A DNA stretch of 64,000 bases, from NCBI GenBank assembly GCA_015065685.1, contig SVPU01000006.1, positions 1 through 64,000 on the forward strand, in the 5' to 3' direction. A program made the translations under genes and the position numbers. The DNA comes from Oscillospiraceae bacterium (GTDB taxonomy: Bacteria > Bacillota > Clostridia > Oscillospirales > Acutalibacteraceae). The notes under the pieces are model-generated. The model searched no databases. It was given only the letters and a program-made list of their open reading frames with translations, and was not told the origin of the DNA. This document shows, piece after piece, positions 23,153-32,443 of this stretch. Numbering within the stretch: the first letter of the stretch is position 1; every line of letters begins with the position of its first letter.

Positions 23153-25267
23153 TTATGCACCAATTGCCCTTGCAATCAAATTAATTGTTATGCAAAGCAC
23201 CGCGCCGATAACGGTGGGAAAAAGAAGGGAAACGGCGGTCCATTTAAGGCTGTTTGTTTCTTTTTTTATTGTCATAAGCGTGGTTGAGCACGGCCAATGA
23301 AAAAGGAAAAAGGTGATTGTGCAGATTGCGGTAACGCTGTTCCAGCCGTTCAAAGTCAAAATTTCTCGCATTTGCTCCACCGAGAAGGCATCAACAATAG
23401 CGTCGTTTGAGAGATATGCCATAATTATAATAGGCAGAACAATTTCATTTGCGGGAAGCCCCAATATAAATGCTATAAGTATCACACCGTCAAGCCCCAT
23501 AAGGCGCGCAAGGGGGTCTAAAAAATCAGCGGCAATCAAAAGCAGCGATTGGCCGCCAACCGTAACATTTGCCATAATCCAAATCACCGCTCCCGCGGGC
23601 ACCGCCGCAACAAGTGCCCTACCTAAAACAAACACGGTTCTGTCAAACACAGAGCGGATAATCACCCTTAAAATCTGCGGTCTTCTGTAAGGGGGGAGCT
23701 CTAACGTGTAGGAAGAAGGTTCACCCTTTAGCAAGGTTTCGGATAAAAGCTTTGTGGATAAAAAGGTTACACCTACACCGAATAATATAACAAGTGTTAA
23801 TATAACGCTCGAAGCAAGCCCCCCGAAAGCGCCGACTCCCGCCACAAAAAACATCGAAATTATAGCAATTATTGCGGGAAATCTGCCGTTACAGGGAACA
23901 AGCGAATTTGTGATTATTGCAAGCAGTCTTTCGCGCTTTGAATCAACAATTCTCGCTCCCACAACACCCGCCGCGTTACAACCGAAGCCCATACACATTG
24001 TGAGCGCCTGCTTACCGCAGCTTTTGCATTTTTTAAAGGGTTTATCAAGGTTAAAGGCTATTCTCGGAAGATAGCCCAAATCTTCAAGCAAGGTGAAAAG
24101 CGGAAAAAACACCATCATGGGCGGCAGCATCACAGAAACCACCCAAGCCGGCACCCTGAAAACACCCTCCACCAAAAACGAACGTATTTCGTTGGGTGTT
24201 TTTATGCTTATTAGAATTTCATTTAAAAAATTTTCAGCCTTAGAAAACAAAAAGCTTAAAATTTCCGAAAAATAGTTTGCCCCCGAAATTGTCAGCCAAA
24301 AAACAAACAGCAGCAACAAAATCATAACAGGATAACCCACTGCTTTGCCTGTTAGAATTTTATCTATTTTTCTGTCCCTTTGGCTATATTTCTTTTTAGT
24401 TTCAAAAACTGCGCCGTTGCACACCGCCTCAGCAGAGAAAACCACCGAAGAGGCTATCATTTCTTCGCATTTTTGTTCGTTAAGGCCCTCTTCTTCCAAT
24501 TCTGCCTTTACTTGCCTTGTAGCCTCGGTTATTGTGAGCTTTTCTTGTTCGCAAAAGCCTTGAAGCACCCTAAAATCTCCGCAAAGCAGCCGCGCAGCCG
24601 CCCATCTTGCATTAAAGCTCTCTTTTGGAGAAATAAAAGTACTGATTCTTTCACACGCCTCTTCAATTTTTTGCGGATAAACCACGGTGTAAGCGCGTTT
24701 TTTGGAATTTTCCACCGATTCATCCAACCGCTTTATTAAACCCTTGATGCTTTTCTTTTTTCTGGCAACCGTGCCAACAACCGCCACTCCGAGCCGTTTT
24801 TCGAGCAGCTTCAAATCAATTTCAATACCCTTTCGCTTTGCTTCATCAAGCAAATTCACACAAACTATAACATTGCTTTTAATTTCCAAAATTTGAAGCA
24901 CTAAATTAAGGCTGCGTTCAAGACAGGTGGCATCGCAAACAGCAACAACGGTTTCTGAAGAAGCGCTGCAAATAAAATCACGCGCAATTTCTTCCTCGGG
25001 CGAGTGGGCAAAAAGTGAATATGTTCCCGGAATATCAACGAAAATGTAAGAATGTTTTTCACTTTTATAAAACCCCACCGCATTTGCAACTGTTTTGCCC
25101 GGCCAATTTCCCGTGTGCTGCTTCATACCTGTTATTGCATTAAAAAGAGTGCTTTTGCCAACATTTGGGTTGCCCGCAACCGCAATAACCCGCTCGTTCC
25201 CGTTTCTTTTTATAACAAGCTCTGAAGAAACGGCACCAAGCCCCGTGGAGCTATGTGTTAGACCCAT
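23153..25267 (-). CDS. feoB: Ferrous iron transporter FeoB
   Basis: This 704-residue Fe(II) uptake protein has a cytosolic G domain (GNPNVGKST at 32-40, switch region, DIPGTYSL, later VCVNLLDEAKRKG), a helical bundle, then two Gate-type membrane repeats, including CMGFGCNAAGVVGARIVDSKRERL. ATG 25267 is chosen because GGGATGGGTGA precedes it and the start fits the family. It overlaps feoA by 17 bp. The N-terminal extension of about 25 residues before the G domain is a small oddity. Confidence 0.96.
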   Translation of the reverse strand: MGLTHSSTGLGAVSSELVIKRNGNERVIAVAGNPNVGKSTLFNAITGMKQHTGNWPGKTVANAVGFYKSEKHSYIFVDIPGTYSLFAHSPEEEIARDFICSASSETVVAVCDATCLERSLNLVLQILEIKSNVIVCVNLLDEAKRKGIEIDLKLLEKRLGVAVVGTVARKKKSIKGLIKRLDESVENSKKRAYTVVYPQKIEEACERISTFISPKESFNARWAAARLLCGDFRVLQGFCEQEKLTITEATRQVKAELEEEGLNEQKCEEMIASSVVFSAEAVCNGAVFETKKKYSQRDRKIDKILTGKAVGYPVMILLLLFVFWLTISGANYFSEILSFLFSKAENFLNEILISIKTPNEIRSFLVEGVFRVPAWVVSVMLPPMMVFFPLFTLLEDLGYLPRIAFNLDKPFKKCKSCGKQALTMCMGFGCNAAGVVGARIVDSKRERLLAIITNSLVPCNGRFPAIIAIISMFFVAGVGAFGGLASSVILTLVILFGVGVTFLSTKLLSETLLKGEPSSYTLELPPYRRPQILRVIIRSVFDRTVFVLGRALVAAVPAGAVIWIMANVTVGGQSLLLIAADFLDPLARLMGLDGVILIAFILGLPANEIVLPIIIMAYLSNDAIVDAFSVEQMREILTLNGWNSVTAICTITFFLFHWPCSTTLMTIKKETNSLKWTAVSLLFPTVIGAVLCITINLIARAIGA

Positions 25268-25508
25268 AACAATCACCCATCCCTTGCTCTTCAATCAATA
25301 TATCGCAACAATCATCGCTTCTTATCGCAATAACCGCACCCCTTATAAGATAGGCTTTAGGGTCCCCCGAGGGACTTTTTCCCACACAACAAACAAGGGT
25401 GTTTTCTACTAAACCGATATCTAAAAAACGGCGGCGCATATTTTCCTTTGCTAAAACGCGTTTGATTTTTCCGCTCTCACCCACCGCTAATTCACACAAG
25501 CTTTTCAT
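25251..25508 (-). CDS. feoA: FeoA family SH3-like protein
   Basis: This 85-residue protein has the FeoA fold (MKSLCELAVGESGKI, RRRFLDIGLVENTLV, DPKAYLIRGAVIAIRSDDC). FeoA assists FeoB at the cytosolic face. ATG 25508 is supported by AAAGGGAG. It is the first gene of a feoAB operon divergent from spoIVA. I see no clear Fur or DtxR box upstream. Confidence 0.93.
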   Translation of the reverse strand: MKSLCELAVGESGKIKRVLAKENMRRRFLDIGLVENTLVCCVGKSPSGDPKAYLIRGAVIAIRSDDCCDILIEEQGMGDCYGSNT

Positions 25509-25568
25509 ATTTTTCTCCCTTTGACATTTTATCACTATTATTTTATTCCTTTTATTTAAAAGGGTGAG

Positions 25569-25597
25569 TCATAAAGTTTTTGCGCGTTTCATAATAT
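25569..25597 (+). promoter_or_regulatory. Sigma-E-like promoter of spoIVA
   Basis: TCATAAA (25569-25575), 14 bp, then CATAATAT (25590-25597) resembles the sigma-E pattern KMATATT-N14-CATAYAHT. spoIVA is a mother-cell gene under sigma-E in Bacillus, so the fit is plausible. The start codon is 55 bp downstream. Confidence 0.5.
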
Positions 25598-25651
25598 TAA
25601 AGGAAGAATATTAAGCCGAACTGCAATTTAGTAGGCTTGGGAGGAAGAATT

Positions 25652-27130
25652 ATGACAAACACAAGCATTTATAAAGATATTTCCGCGCGCACAGGTGGAG
25701 ATATTTATATCGGAGTTGTAGGTCCCGTGAGAACAGGAAAATCCACATTTATAAAACAGTTTATGAATAAGCTTGTGCTACCATATATATCGGGTGAATT
25801 TTCTAAAGAGAGGGCTAATGATGAGCTGCCGCAATCCTCTTCGGGCAGAACAATTATGACCACCGAGCCAAAATTCATTCCCGAAAAAGCGGCACAGATA
25901 AGCATTGATGATTCTGCCGAGATGAATGTACGGCTTATTGACTGCGTGGGTTATATAGTGCCGAGTGCACTCGGTTACATTGAGGAGGGCGCACCGCGAA
26001 TGGTTATGACCCCTTGGTATGAAGAGCCGATTCCCTTTAATATGGCGGCCGAAATCGGCACCCAAAAGGTTATAACCGAGCACTCGACCATTGGTCTTGT
26101 TATCACCACAGACGGAAGCATCAGCGATATTCCGCGCGAGGAATATGAAGAGGCAGAGGAGCGCGTGGTTTATGAGCTAAAATCCATAAACAAACCCTTT
26201 GTCATGCTGCTAAACTGTATGTATCCCGACTCCCCCGGGGCCAAACTCACCGCCACCGCTATGAGCGAGAAATACGGTGTTCAGGTGTTGCCTGTTAGCT
26301 GTCTTGAAATGGAAGAAGAGGATATTAAGGAAATTTTAGCCCATATTCTTTTTGAGTTCCCCGTTAAAGAAATTGGGGTGGCATATCCAAAATGGATAAA
26401 CTCTCTGCCCCTTTCGCACCCTCTTCGAGATGATGTTATTTCCTCAGTTAAGGCCTGTGCAGAAAAGGTGAAAAAAATTAAAGATATTGAGCTGTTTGAA
26501 AACGGCTTTTGCGATAATGAAAACATTGAATCGGCCAAGGTTAAAAATATAAACCTTGGAAGCGGCAAGGCCGAGATTGATATTAAAATTAATGCTTCGT
26601 TGTTTTATAAAATTCTCACCGAAACAACGGGTGTTGAAATCAAGGATGAGCAAGAGCTTATGGAAAACTTTTCTAATATGGCGGCACTCAGGCGCGAATA
26701 TATGCGGGTTAGTGATGCACTCCAAGAGGTTGAAGCCACGGGCTATGGCATAATTATGCCCAACATTGAGGAGCTGACCCTTGAAGAGCCCGAAATCGTG
26801 AAGCAGGGCGGAAGATACGGCGTGCGGCTGCGCGCCTCGGCACCATCTATTCATATGATGAAAGCTAACATAACCACCGAGGTTAGTCCCATTGTGGGAA
26901 GCGAGAAGCAATCGGAGGATTTGGTTATGTATCTACTGAGCGGTTTTGAAGAAGACCCCACCCGAATTTGGGATTCAAACATTTTCGGCAAATCTCTTCA
27001 CGACCTTGTGAACGAGGGGCTACACACAAAGCTCGCCCGAATGCCTATGGATGCTCGGATGCGTGTTCAAGAAACGGTTGAGCGGGTGATAAACGAGGGC
27101 TGCAACGGGCTTGTTTGCATCTTGCTTTAA
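25652..27130 (+). CDS. spoIVA: Stage IV sporulation protein A
   Basis: SpoIVA is the ATP-driven coat base-layer protein that polymerises on the outer forespore membrane. The 492-residue protein has a Walker A GPVRTGKST (24-32), the conserved N-terminal NTPase region (SSSGRTIMTTEPKFIPE) and the C-terminal membrane-targeting end GCNGLVCILL. ATG 25652 is chosen over an upstream GTG-type extension because GGGAGGA lies 6 bases upstream. Its presence marks the organism as an endospore former. Confidence 0.97.
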   Translation: MTNTSIYKDISARTGGDIYIGVVGPVRTGKSTFIKQFMNKLVLPYISGEFSKERANDELPQSSSGRTIMTTEPKFIPEKAAQISIDDSAEMNVRLIDCVGYIVPSALGYIEEGAPRMVMTPWYEEPIPFNMAAEIGTQKVITEHSTIGLVITTDGSISDIPREEYEEAEERVVYELKSINKPFVMLLNCMYPDSPGAKLTATAMSEKYGVQVLPVSCLEMEEEDIKEILAHILFEFPVKEIGVAYPKWINSLPLSHPLRDDVISSVKACAEKVKKIKDIELFENGFCDNENIESAKVKNINLGSGKAEIDIKINASLFYKILTETTGVEIKDEQELMENFSNMAALRREYMRVSDALQEVEATGYGIIMPNIEELTLEEPEIVKQGGRYGVRLRASAPSIHMMKANITTEVSPIVGSEKQSEDLVMYLLSGFEEDPTRIWDSNIFGKSLHDLVNEGLHTKLARMPMDARMRVQETVERVINEGCNGLVCILL

Positions 27131-27157
27131 TGCTTGCAGTTTGGTTTACATAATTCA

Positions 27158-27186
27158 AAATGCCATTCCGTTTTGGAATGGCATTT
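27158..27186 (+). terminator. Terminator of spoIVA
   Basis: A 12-bp stem AAATGCCATTCC/GGAATGGCATTT with a short GTTTT loop, then a T-rich tail. Confidence 0.85.
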
Positions 27187-27218
27187 ATATTCTCTTTTCG
27201 CATTGAGAGTTGATCCTA

Positions 27219-28742
27219 ATGAAAAAAACTGTTTTTATAAAAAATGCGGTTATTCTCACCGCCTCTTCGTTGCTTTTGCGGTTTGCGGGCATAATTTTCA
27301 AGGTGTGGCTTGCATCCTTTATAGGCAGCGAGGGCATAGGTCTTTACCAGCTTATTTTCTCGGTTTATGTTTTGGCTTCCACCTTTGCAACCACGGGAAT
27401 AAGCACTGCGGTAACCCGCCTTGTAACCGAAGAGTTAGCGCTGGGGCAAAGGAAAGGCACGCTCAAAATTCTGCGCCGCGCGATTGAGCTTTCCCTCATT
27501 ATAGCCTTTGCTTCCATCGCCATTATTTTCTTGGGTGCCGACTTTATAGCCTCCAAATTTTTAGGCGATTTAAGGGCCTCTGCCGCGCTTAAAATTCTTC
27601 CCTTTTCGCTGCCGTTTATGGCGGTTTCTTCTTGCCTTAGGGGTTATTTTTTCGCGCGAAGAAAAGCCACACCAAGCGCCCTTGCTCAGCTTACCGAACA
27701 AGCGGTGCGAATTTTAATTGTGGTGCTTTTAATAAAGAAATTTATAAAACGCGGCCTCGCAGTTTGCTGTGCGGTGGTTATGGCGGGAGATATTATTTCC
27801 GAAGCCTTGGGCTTTGCAGTTTTGGTGCTTATTTTCCTTGCCGACCGCAAAAATTTAACTGCCCTAAACGGCAGAAAAAAGCCGCCATTTCCAATTGTTA
27901 AGCATATTTTGCGGATATCTGTGCCGATTACCTCGGGCAGATATTTAAACTCGGGTCTTCGCACAATTGAAAACATTTTGGTGCCGAAAAATCTCTCAAA
28001 ATATGCGCTCACGGGTAAAAAAGCGCTTTCGCAATTTGGTATGATAAAGGGTATGGCGCTGCCCATCCTTTTCTTCCCGTCGGCCATTCTGAATTCGGTT
28101 TCAACGCTGCTTATACCCGAAATGTCAGAAGCATCGGCCTTGGGGCGACACGGCCTCGTTAAATCGGCTTGTGAAAACATTTTAAAGTTAACGGCAGTCG
28201 TCTCATTTATCTGCTCGGCGGTGTTTCTCGTTTTAGGCCAAGAAATCGGTTTTTTAATTTATAAGGATGCAGATGTGGGCTTTTTGCTAAAGGCGCTTTC
28301 ACCGATAGTTCCATTTATGTATCTCGACAGTATTTCGGATGGAATACTCAAAGGTCTTGACCAACAAGCCTTCACCTTTCGCACCGCAATTTCGGATTCA
28401 GTTTTGAGAATCGCCCTCATTTTAGCCATTTTGCCCCTTAAGGGACTTGCAGGATTTCTCGGCATTATGTATTTTTCAAACCTTTTTACCTGCCTTTTAA
28501 ATGTAGGGAGACTCATTAAAGTGAGCCGTGCAAAATTTTTGTTTGCAAAAGACTTTTTACTCCCCCTTGCCATTGCATTTACGGTTACATTCACAGCAAA
28601 ATCTCTGCTTTTACATCTTCAAATTCCGAGTCTTTTGGTTTACATAATAACAGTGTGTTTTATCTGTGTTTTTGCCTATTTTTCACTGCTTTTTGTGTTC
28701 GGAATCATCACAAAGGATGATATAAAAAATGTTATAAAATAA
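27219..28742 (+). CDS. spoVB: SpoVB/MurJ-like flippase (polysaccharide biosynthesis family)
   Basis: This 507-residue MOP-superfamily membrane protein has about 14 hydrophobic helices. It begins KKTVFIKNAVILTASSLLLRFAG, and GIGLYQLIFSVYVLASTFATTGIS is typical of SpoVB. SpoVB is needed for spore cortex synthesis, probably flipping lipid-linked precursors. ATG 27219 fits the family start; a TTG lies three codons upstream. It follows spoIVA after a terminator and converges on gerAB across a cluster of dispersed repeats. Confidence 0.88.
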   Translation: MKKTVFIKNAVILTASSLLLRFAGIIFKVWLASFIGSEGIGLYQLIFSVYVLASTFATTGISTAVTRLVTEELALGQRKGTLKILRRAIELSLIIAFASIAIIFLGADFIASKFLGDLRASAALKILPFSLPFMAVSSCLRGYFFARRKATPSALAQLTEQAVRILIVVLLIKKFIKRGLAVCCAVVMAGDIISEALGFAVLVLIFLADRKNLTALNGRKKPPFPIVKHILRISVPITSGRYLNSGLRTIENILVPKNLSKYALTGKKALSQFGMIKGMALPILFFPSAILNSVSTLLIPEMSEASALGRHGLVKSACENILKLTAVVSFICSAVFLVLGQEIGFLIYKDADVGFLLKALSPIVPFMYLDSISDGILKGLDQQAFTFRTAISDSVLRIALILAILPLKGLAGFLGIMYFSNLFTCLLNVGRLIKVSRAKFLFAKDFLLPLAIAFTVTFTAKSLLLHLQIPSLLVYIITVCFICVFAYFSLLFVFGIITKDDIKNVIK

Positions 28743-28747
28743 AAATT

Positions 28748-28861
28748 GGGCGGTCATCGACCGCCCCTACGATGTACAATTTATATTCATTTATCCCGTA
28801 GGGGAGACCCTCGGTCTCCCGTGTGCCGTGTGAATTGATAACGGGCGATTACGAATCACCC
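28748..28861. repeat. Cluster of three REP-like palindromes
   Basis: Three 19-bp palindromic units lie within 114 bp: GGGCGGTCATCGACCGCCC (28748-28766), GGGAGACCCTCGGTCTCCC (28802-28820) and GGGCGATTACGAATCACCC (28843-28861). Each is edged by CCTACG or CGTAGG. The last one covers the gerAB stop codon (28849-28851). The first is a near copy of the unit at 56977-56995. Confidence 0.85.
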
Positions 28862-29745
28862 CTACGGGTTATTTTATTAAACTTCGAAAGGCAAAATTTA
28901 ACCACATTCGCGCAAACCACGGTTTTTATTAATGCGGTTGCAAAATAAACAAAGTATGACAGTCCGTCCATTCGGGTGAAAAGTCTTCCCATAGTTACAG
29001 TGCTCACAGCACTCGCAAAAGGGAAATCAAGCCTTCCGCTAAGCTCTGCGCCAAAAAGCAACACCGCACCCATAACGCAAATTCCCAGTGCCGAAATTCC
29101 TGAAAAAATTCCCACTAAGGCGGTTTTTGTGCGCAGCTTTCCAAACAATGAAAGATTCAAAAAAGGAATCAGCAAAAGCGGAAAAAGTATTTCTTTTAAA
29201 TAAGGCTTTGCTTGTTTAAAAAACTCTGCATGGCTTGGCAATTTAAAAATAAAAATATTTCTCAGCTCATAATTATGTGCCGTTGCAAAAAAGAAAAATA
29301 AAGTAACTGCCAGACTGAATAAAAAGGCAAGAATAGAAAATTTTAAAATATCGGTGTGTTTAACCCTTAAAAACACAAAAACACACACTGCAAATAAAAT
29401 TACAATAAACATTGGGTTGGTGTCTACCAAAACATAAAGTGAAATAAATTTTAAAAAATCCTTTAGGGTGTCTGCCGCGCAAAAAAGTGCAAAAACTGCA
29501 ACTCCAATTAGCACAACTATCGCAATTATTTTAGCGGGTAAATTGAGGTCTTGCTTGCAAAATAATTTATTTGCCAAAAAACTTATAACCATATAAAAAG
29601 GCAGTGCCATAGTGGAAACCACTAAAAAGGCCAAAAAGGTGTATTCATCGGCATTTTTTGTTGGAAGAAAGATAATTGCATTGCCAAGAATATAAAGCCC
29701 TATGAGTGAGGCGTTGTGGGTTTTAAAATTCAACTCATTCTTCAT
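28849..29745 (-). CDS. gerAB: Endospore germination permease GerAB, C-terminally short
   Basis: This 298-residue protein belongs to the GerAB/ArcD/ProY (spore germination) family, the amino-acid-sensing part of the GerA germinant receptor. About eight membrane helices are visible, against ten in the usual 360-residue protein. The family region RLDFPFASAVSTVTMGRLFTRMD is near residues 236-258, so the last one or two helices seem to be missing. The last codons (RRGDS and stop) lie inside a REP-like repeat. It overlaps gerAC by 11 bp. Confidence 0.82.
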   Translation of the reverse strand: MKNELNFKTHNASLIGLYILGNAIIFLPTKNADEYTFLAFLVVSTMALPFYMVISFLANKLFCKQDLNLPAKIIAIVVLIGVAVFALFCAADTLKDFLKFISLYVLVDTNPMFIVILFAVCVFVFLRVKHTDILKFSILAFLFSLAVTLFFFFATAHNYELRNIFIFKLPSHAEFFKQAKPYLKEILFPLLLIPFLNLSLFGKLRTKTALVGIFSGISALGICVMGAVLLFGAELSGRLDFPFASAVSTVTMGRLFTRMDGLSYFVYFATALIKTVVCANVVKFCLSKFNKITRRGDS

Positions 29746-30745
29746 TTATATTCACCGAATATTCCACCTTTTCATAGAAATCCTTATTTTCTGTGAAAAA
29801 ACTCTTTTCTCTGTGATAAAGCAAATCGCCTATTTTCAAAATATCAATTTTTGTTTGTTGTGAAAGTAAAAAAAGCTTTTTTATTTCGTTTTCCACCGTT
29901 TTGCTAGTTAAAATATCGTTTTGCTTTGTATCGATGCTTATGTTGGCCGTTATTTTCACTTTTTGGCCTTCTTTTTTTGTTTTATAAGAGGTATATGCAG
30001 AATTGATTTTTATTTCCTTTCCGTTTAAAAAAACCGTTCCTTTACCCTGAATATCATTTGCGAGAGCATAAAAAAATAATTGCTCGTCTTTGAGTGTAAG
30101 CGCACTTTTAAGATTGCTGTAAACCACGGCACCGTTATAAATTATATCTTCGCCTTCCGTTTTTATTAGCGGAAGCGCAAATGTGCAGGTTTTGCTTTTT
30201 CTTGCCGCTTCTATTTCAAAATAGCGGTTTTTAAATTTTGTTCCGCTGTGGTTACCCTGTTTTTCCAAAATGCTCACAATATCGTATCCTACCGCCACCG
30301 AGGAAACTGCCTTTTGTGAAAGAAGCTTTTCTGCATTTTCAGTTGCAACAAAAAACGCCGAAAGAGTTAATCCTTGCGTTTTGTAAAAATAATCGCAAAT
30401 TTCTTTCATATAGTGCGGAGTAACACTCTCTCCTATAATTGCAACGGCACAATGGCTCATTTCGAGGCTCTGTGTGGCTTTCTCGCTGATTTTTTCCATT
30501 GCAGCAGGTATTTTCTCTGCCTCGGCGAAAAAAATCTTTGTGTTTGCTTGCTCTGATGCTTGCTCGGTGCTCACAATAAGTGTTTCTGCCGTTACTTTAA
30601 GAATTTCCTCTTGGCAGTCAAACCCGAGGGCTGTAACAATGTATTCATTCGTGTGCGAAACAGGAACAATGTTTAAAGAGCAGCCGCAAAGGAAAAAAGA
30701 AAAACAAATTATAACACTTATTGCGCCTAAATTTTTTTTATTCAC
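29735..30745 (-). CDS. gerAC: Germination receptor lipoprotein GerAC
   Basis: This 336-residue protein has a lipoprotein signal (lipobox region FLCGCSLN) and the Ger(x)C family pattern: HTNEYIVTALGFDCQEE, then a C-terminal domain ending with LLYHREKSFF. It forms part of the GerA receptor on the spore inner membrane. Its ATG overlaps the gerAA stop (ATGA) and its 3' end overlaps gerAB. The gene order is A-C-B, not the Bacillus A-B-C. Confidence 0.9.
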   Translation of the reverse strand: MNKKNLGAISVIICFSFFLCGCSLNIVPVSHTNEYIVTALGFDCQEEILKVTAETLIVSTEQASEQANTKIFFAEAEKIPAAMEKISEKATQSLEMSHCAVAIIGESVTPHYMKEICDYFYKTQGLTLSAFFVATENAEKLLSQKAVSSVAVGYDIVSILEKQGNHSGTKFKNRYFEIEAARKSKTCTFALPLIKTEGEDIIYNGAVVYSNLKSALTLKDEQLFFYALANDIQGKGTVFLNGKEIKINSAYTSYKTKKEGQKVKITANISIDTKQNDILTSKTVENEIKKLFLLSQQTKIDILKIGDLLYHREKSFFTENKDFYEKVEYSVNINEE

Positions 30746-32229
30746 TCGTTTTCCCCTTGCCTTACAATGTTTTTATTAAAAAGCGGTCTTTTTTTCATAA
30801 AATGCCACGGTGCTCTGAAAACCGTGTCTTTAAGGGACTGAAGATTAGCCCCTTTTAGCGAGGATGTGTAATCCGCTCCAAACGACTCAAGCGAGATTAT
30901 ATGAATGGTTGTTATAAAAAGCACCGCTATAACCCCATAAAGCCCAAAAAATGCCGCAAAAATGAGCAAAATAATGCGCAGATATAAAACCGCACCCTTT
31001 AGTCTCGGAATCATAAGCCCCGAAATTCCGCTTAAGGCCACCACTATAAGCATCGGTGTGCTTATAATTCCCGCTGTAACCGCCGCCTCTCCTACCACAA
31101 GACCTCCAACAATACTAAGAGCATGTCCAAGGCTTTGAGGCATTCTCACGCCCGTTTCTCGTAATATTTCGAATATAAGAATTAAAATAAAAGCCTCGGT
31201 TAAGGGCGAAAACGGAACTCCTCCTCTGAGTCTTGCCACAGTTATTGCGAGCGAGGTTGGAAAAAGCTCTTTGTGAAAGGTTGAAAGCGCAACAAAAACG
31301 GCAGGAATGGTTATAGCCAAAAAGAAGCATAAATATCTCAAGACTCTTCCAAACGAGCTCACAATAAAATTTTGATAATAATCCTCATCTGATTGAAAGT
31401 TTTCCGAAAAAAGAAAAGGAATAGTTAAAACAACGGGTGTGCCATCAACCACAACCGCAATTCTGCCCTCAAGCAGCCTTGCAGCAACAATGTCCGGTCG
31501 CTCGGTTGTGCCGCACCTCTTAAAAAGAGAGGTCTTTCCCTTGTTTATTTCTTCTGAAATATAGTTTGAATCTAAAATACCGTCAATATCTATATTTTTG
31601 ATTTTTTCTTTTAAAATTGAAAGCCTCTTTTTATCGGTTAGTGAATCGAGATAACAAATAAAAATGAGAGTTGAGGTTCTTCTTCCCACTCGCATTACTT
31701 CGCTGCAAAAATCAGGGGTTTGAAGCTTTCTTCTTATAAGGGATAAATTAAGCAGTGCCGCCTCATCAAAGCCCTCGCGGGGTCCCTGTAAAACCCGTTC
31801 ATCCTCGGGCTCATTTATTCCCCTAGTCCGCCAACCCTTTGCATCAATTGTCAGCGCTTCTTTGCTTTCTTCAATTAAAAGCAGTGCCTCACCATAAAGA
31901 ATTCCCTCAATAATTTTAGAAACACTGCTTGTCCTTTTAACATCTCGAGCAAAAAGCACCTGTTTTTCGAGATACTGGGCAACACTTCCACTTATATTGG
32001 GCGAATCTACCACCAAAATTGGTTTTATAACCGCTTCGTTAAGCTGGTTGGAATCAACCATACCGTCAAAATAAATAAGTGCACAGCAAATTCCGTTTTT
32101 TTGAGCAGAATTCAGTTTTTTTACTCTGAACGCCGCTTCCTTTTTAAAAATTTCTTTAAAAAGTGCTAAATCCTGCTTTAAATTTCCCGAAAGATAAAAA
32201 TTATCGTAATCACGGGTTGCCGCTTTCAT
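30742..32229 (-). CDS. gerAA: Spore germination protein GerAA
   Basis: This 495-residue GerA-family protein has a cytosolic N-terminal region, the conserved middle SSVSKIIEGILYGEALLLIE and RRKLQTPDFCSEVMRVGRRTSTL-type stretch, the GRIAVVVDGTPVVLTIPFLFSENFQSDEDYY signature, and four to five membrane helices with RLRGGVPFSPLTEAFILILIFEILRETGVRMP. GerAA oligomers form the ion channel that opens on germinant binding. It has an AAGGGG site inside the overlapping small upstream gene. Confidence 0.95.
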   Translation of the reverse strand: MKAATRDYDNFYLSGNLKQDLALFKEIFKKEAAFRVKKLNSAQKNGICCALIYFDGMVDSNQLNEAVIKPILVVDSPNISGSVAQYLEKQVLFARDVKRTSSVSKIIEGILYGEALLLIEESKEALTIDAKGWRTRGINEPEDERVLQGPREGFDEAALLNLSLIRRKLQTPDFCSEVMRVGRRTSTLIFICYLDSLTDKKRLSILKEKIKNIDIDGILDSNYISEEINKGKTSLFKRCGTTERPDIVAARLLEGRIAVVVDGTPVVLTIPFLFSENFQSDEDYYQNFIVSSFGRVLRYLCFFLAITIPAVFVALSTFHKELFPTSLAITVARLRGGVPFSPLTEAFILILIFEILRETGVRMPQSLGHALSIVGGLVVGEAAVTAGIISTPMLIVVALSGISGLMIPRLKGAVLYLRIILLIFAAFFGLYGVIAVLFITTIHIISLESFGADYTSSLKGANLQSLKDTVFRAPWHFMKKRPLFNKNIVRQGENE

Positions 32230-32443
32230 TTTCTTTTCCCCTTATTTCAAATTCAAAATCAAAAAATTTAATTTTCCCGTTTTCATATTCTATTGCAGAG
32301 CGGTATTCTCCAAAACCGATAAGGCGTATGCTTTCATACGCCTTTGTTATTCCGCTTATTGCAAAAATAAGACAGGATAAAATCACACCTGAAATATAAA
32401 TTGTTCTAAAAAATATTTTTGTTTGCTTATTTATTTTTATCAG
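32210..32443 (-). CDS. Small membrane-anchored protein between spoIIP and gerAA, non-canonical start
   Basis: An open frame of 77 codons fills the gap between spoIIP and gerAA. It encodes a basic N-terminus (KINKQTKIFF), one hydrophobic helix (about residues 11-33), then a patterned domain GFGEYRSAIEYENGKIKFFDF ending in acidic residues. It overlaps gerAA by 20 bp and abuts spoIIP. No ATG, GTG or TTG fits at the N-terminus: GAGGA (in the spoIIP end) is followed by CTG at 32443, then ATA codons; an internal GTG at codon 20 would truncate the basic start. Function unknown; the frame looks coding. Confidence 0.6.
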   Translation of the reverse strand: MIKINKQTKIFFRTIYISGVILSCLIFAISGITKAYESIRLIGFGEYRSAIEYENGKIKFFDFEFEIRGKENESGNP

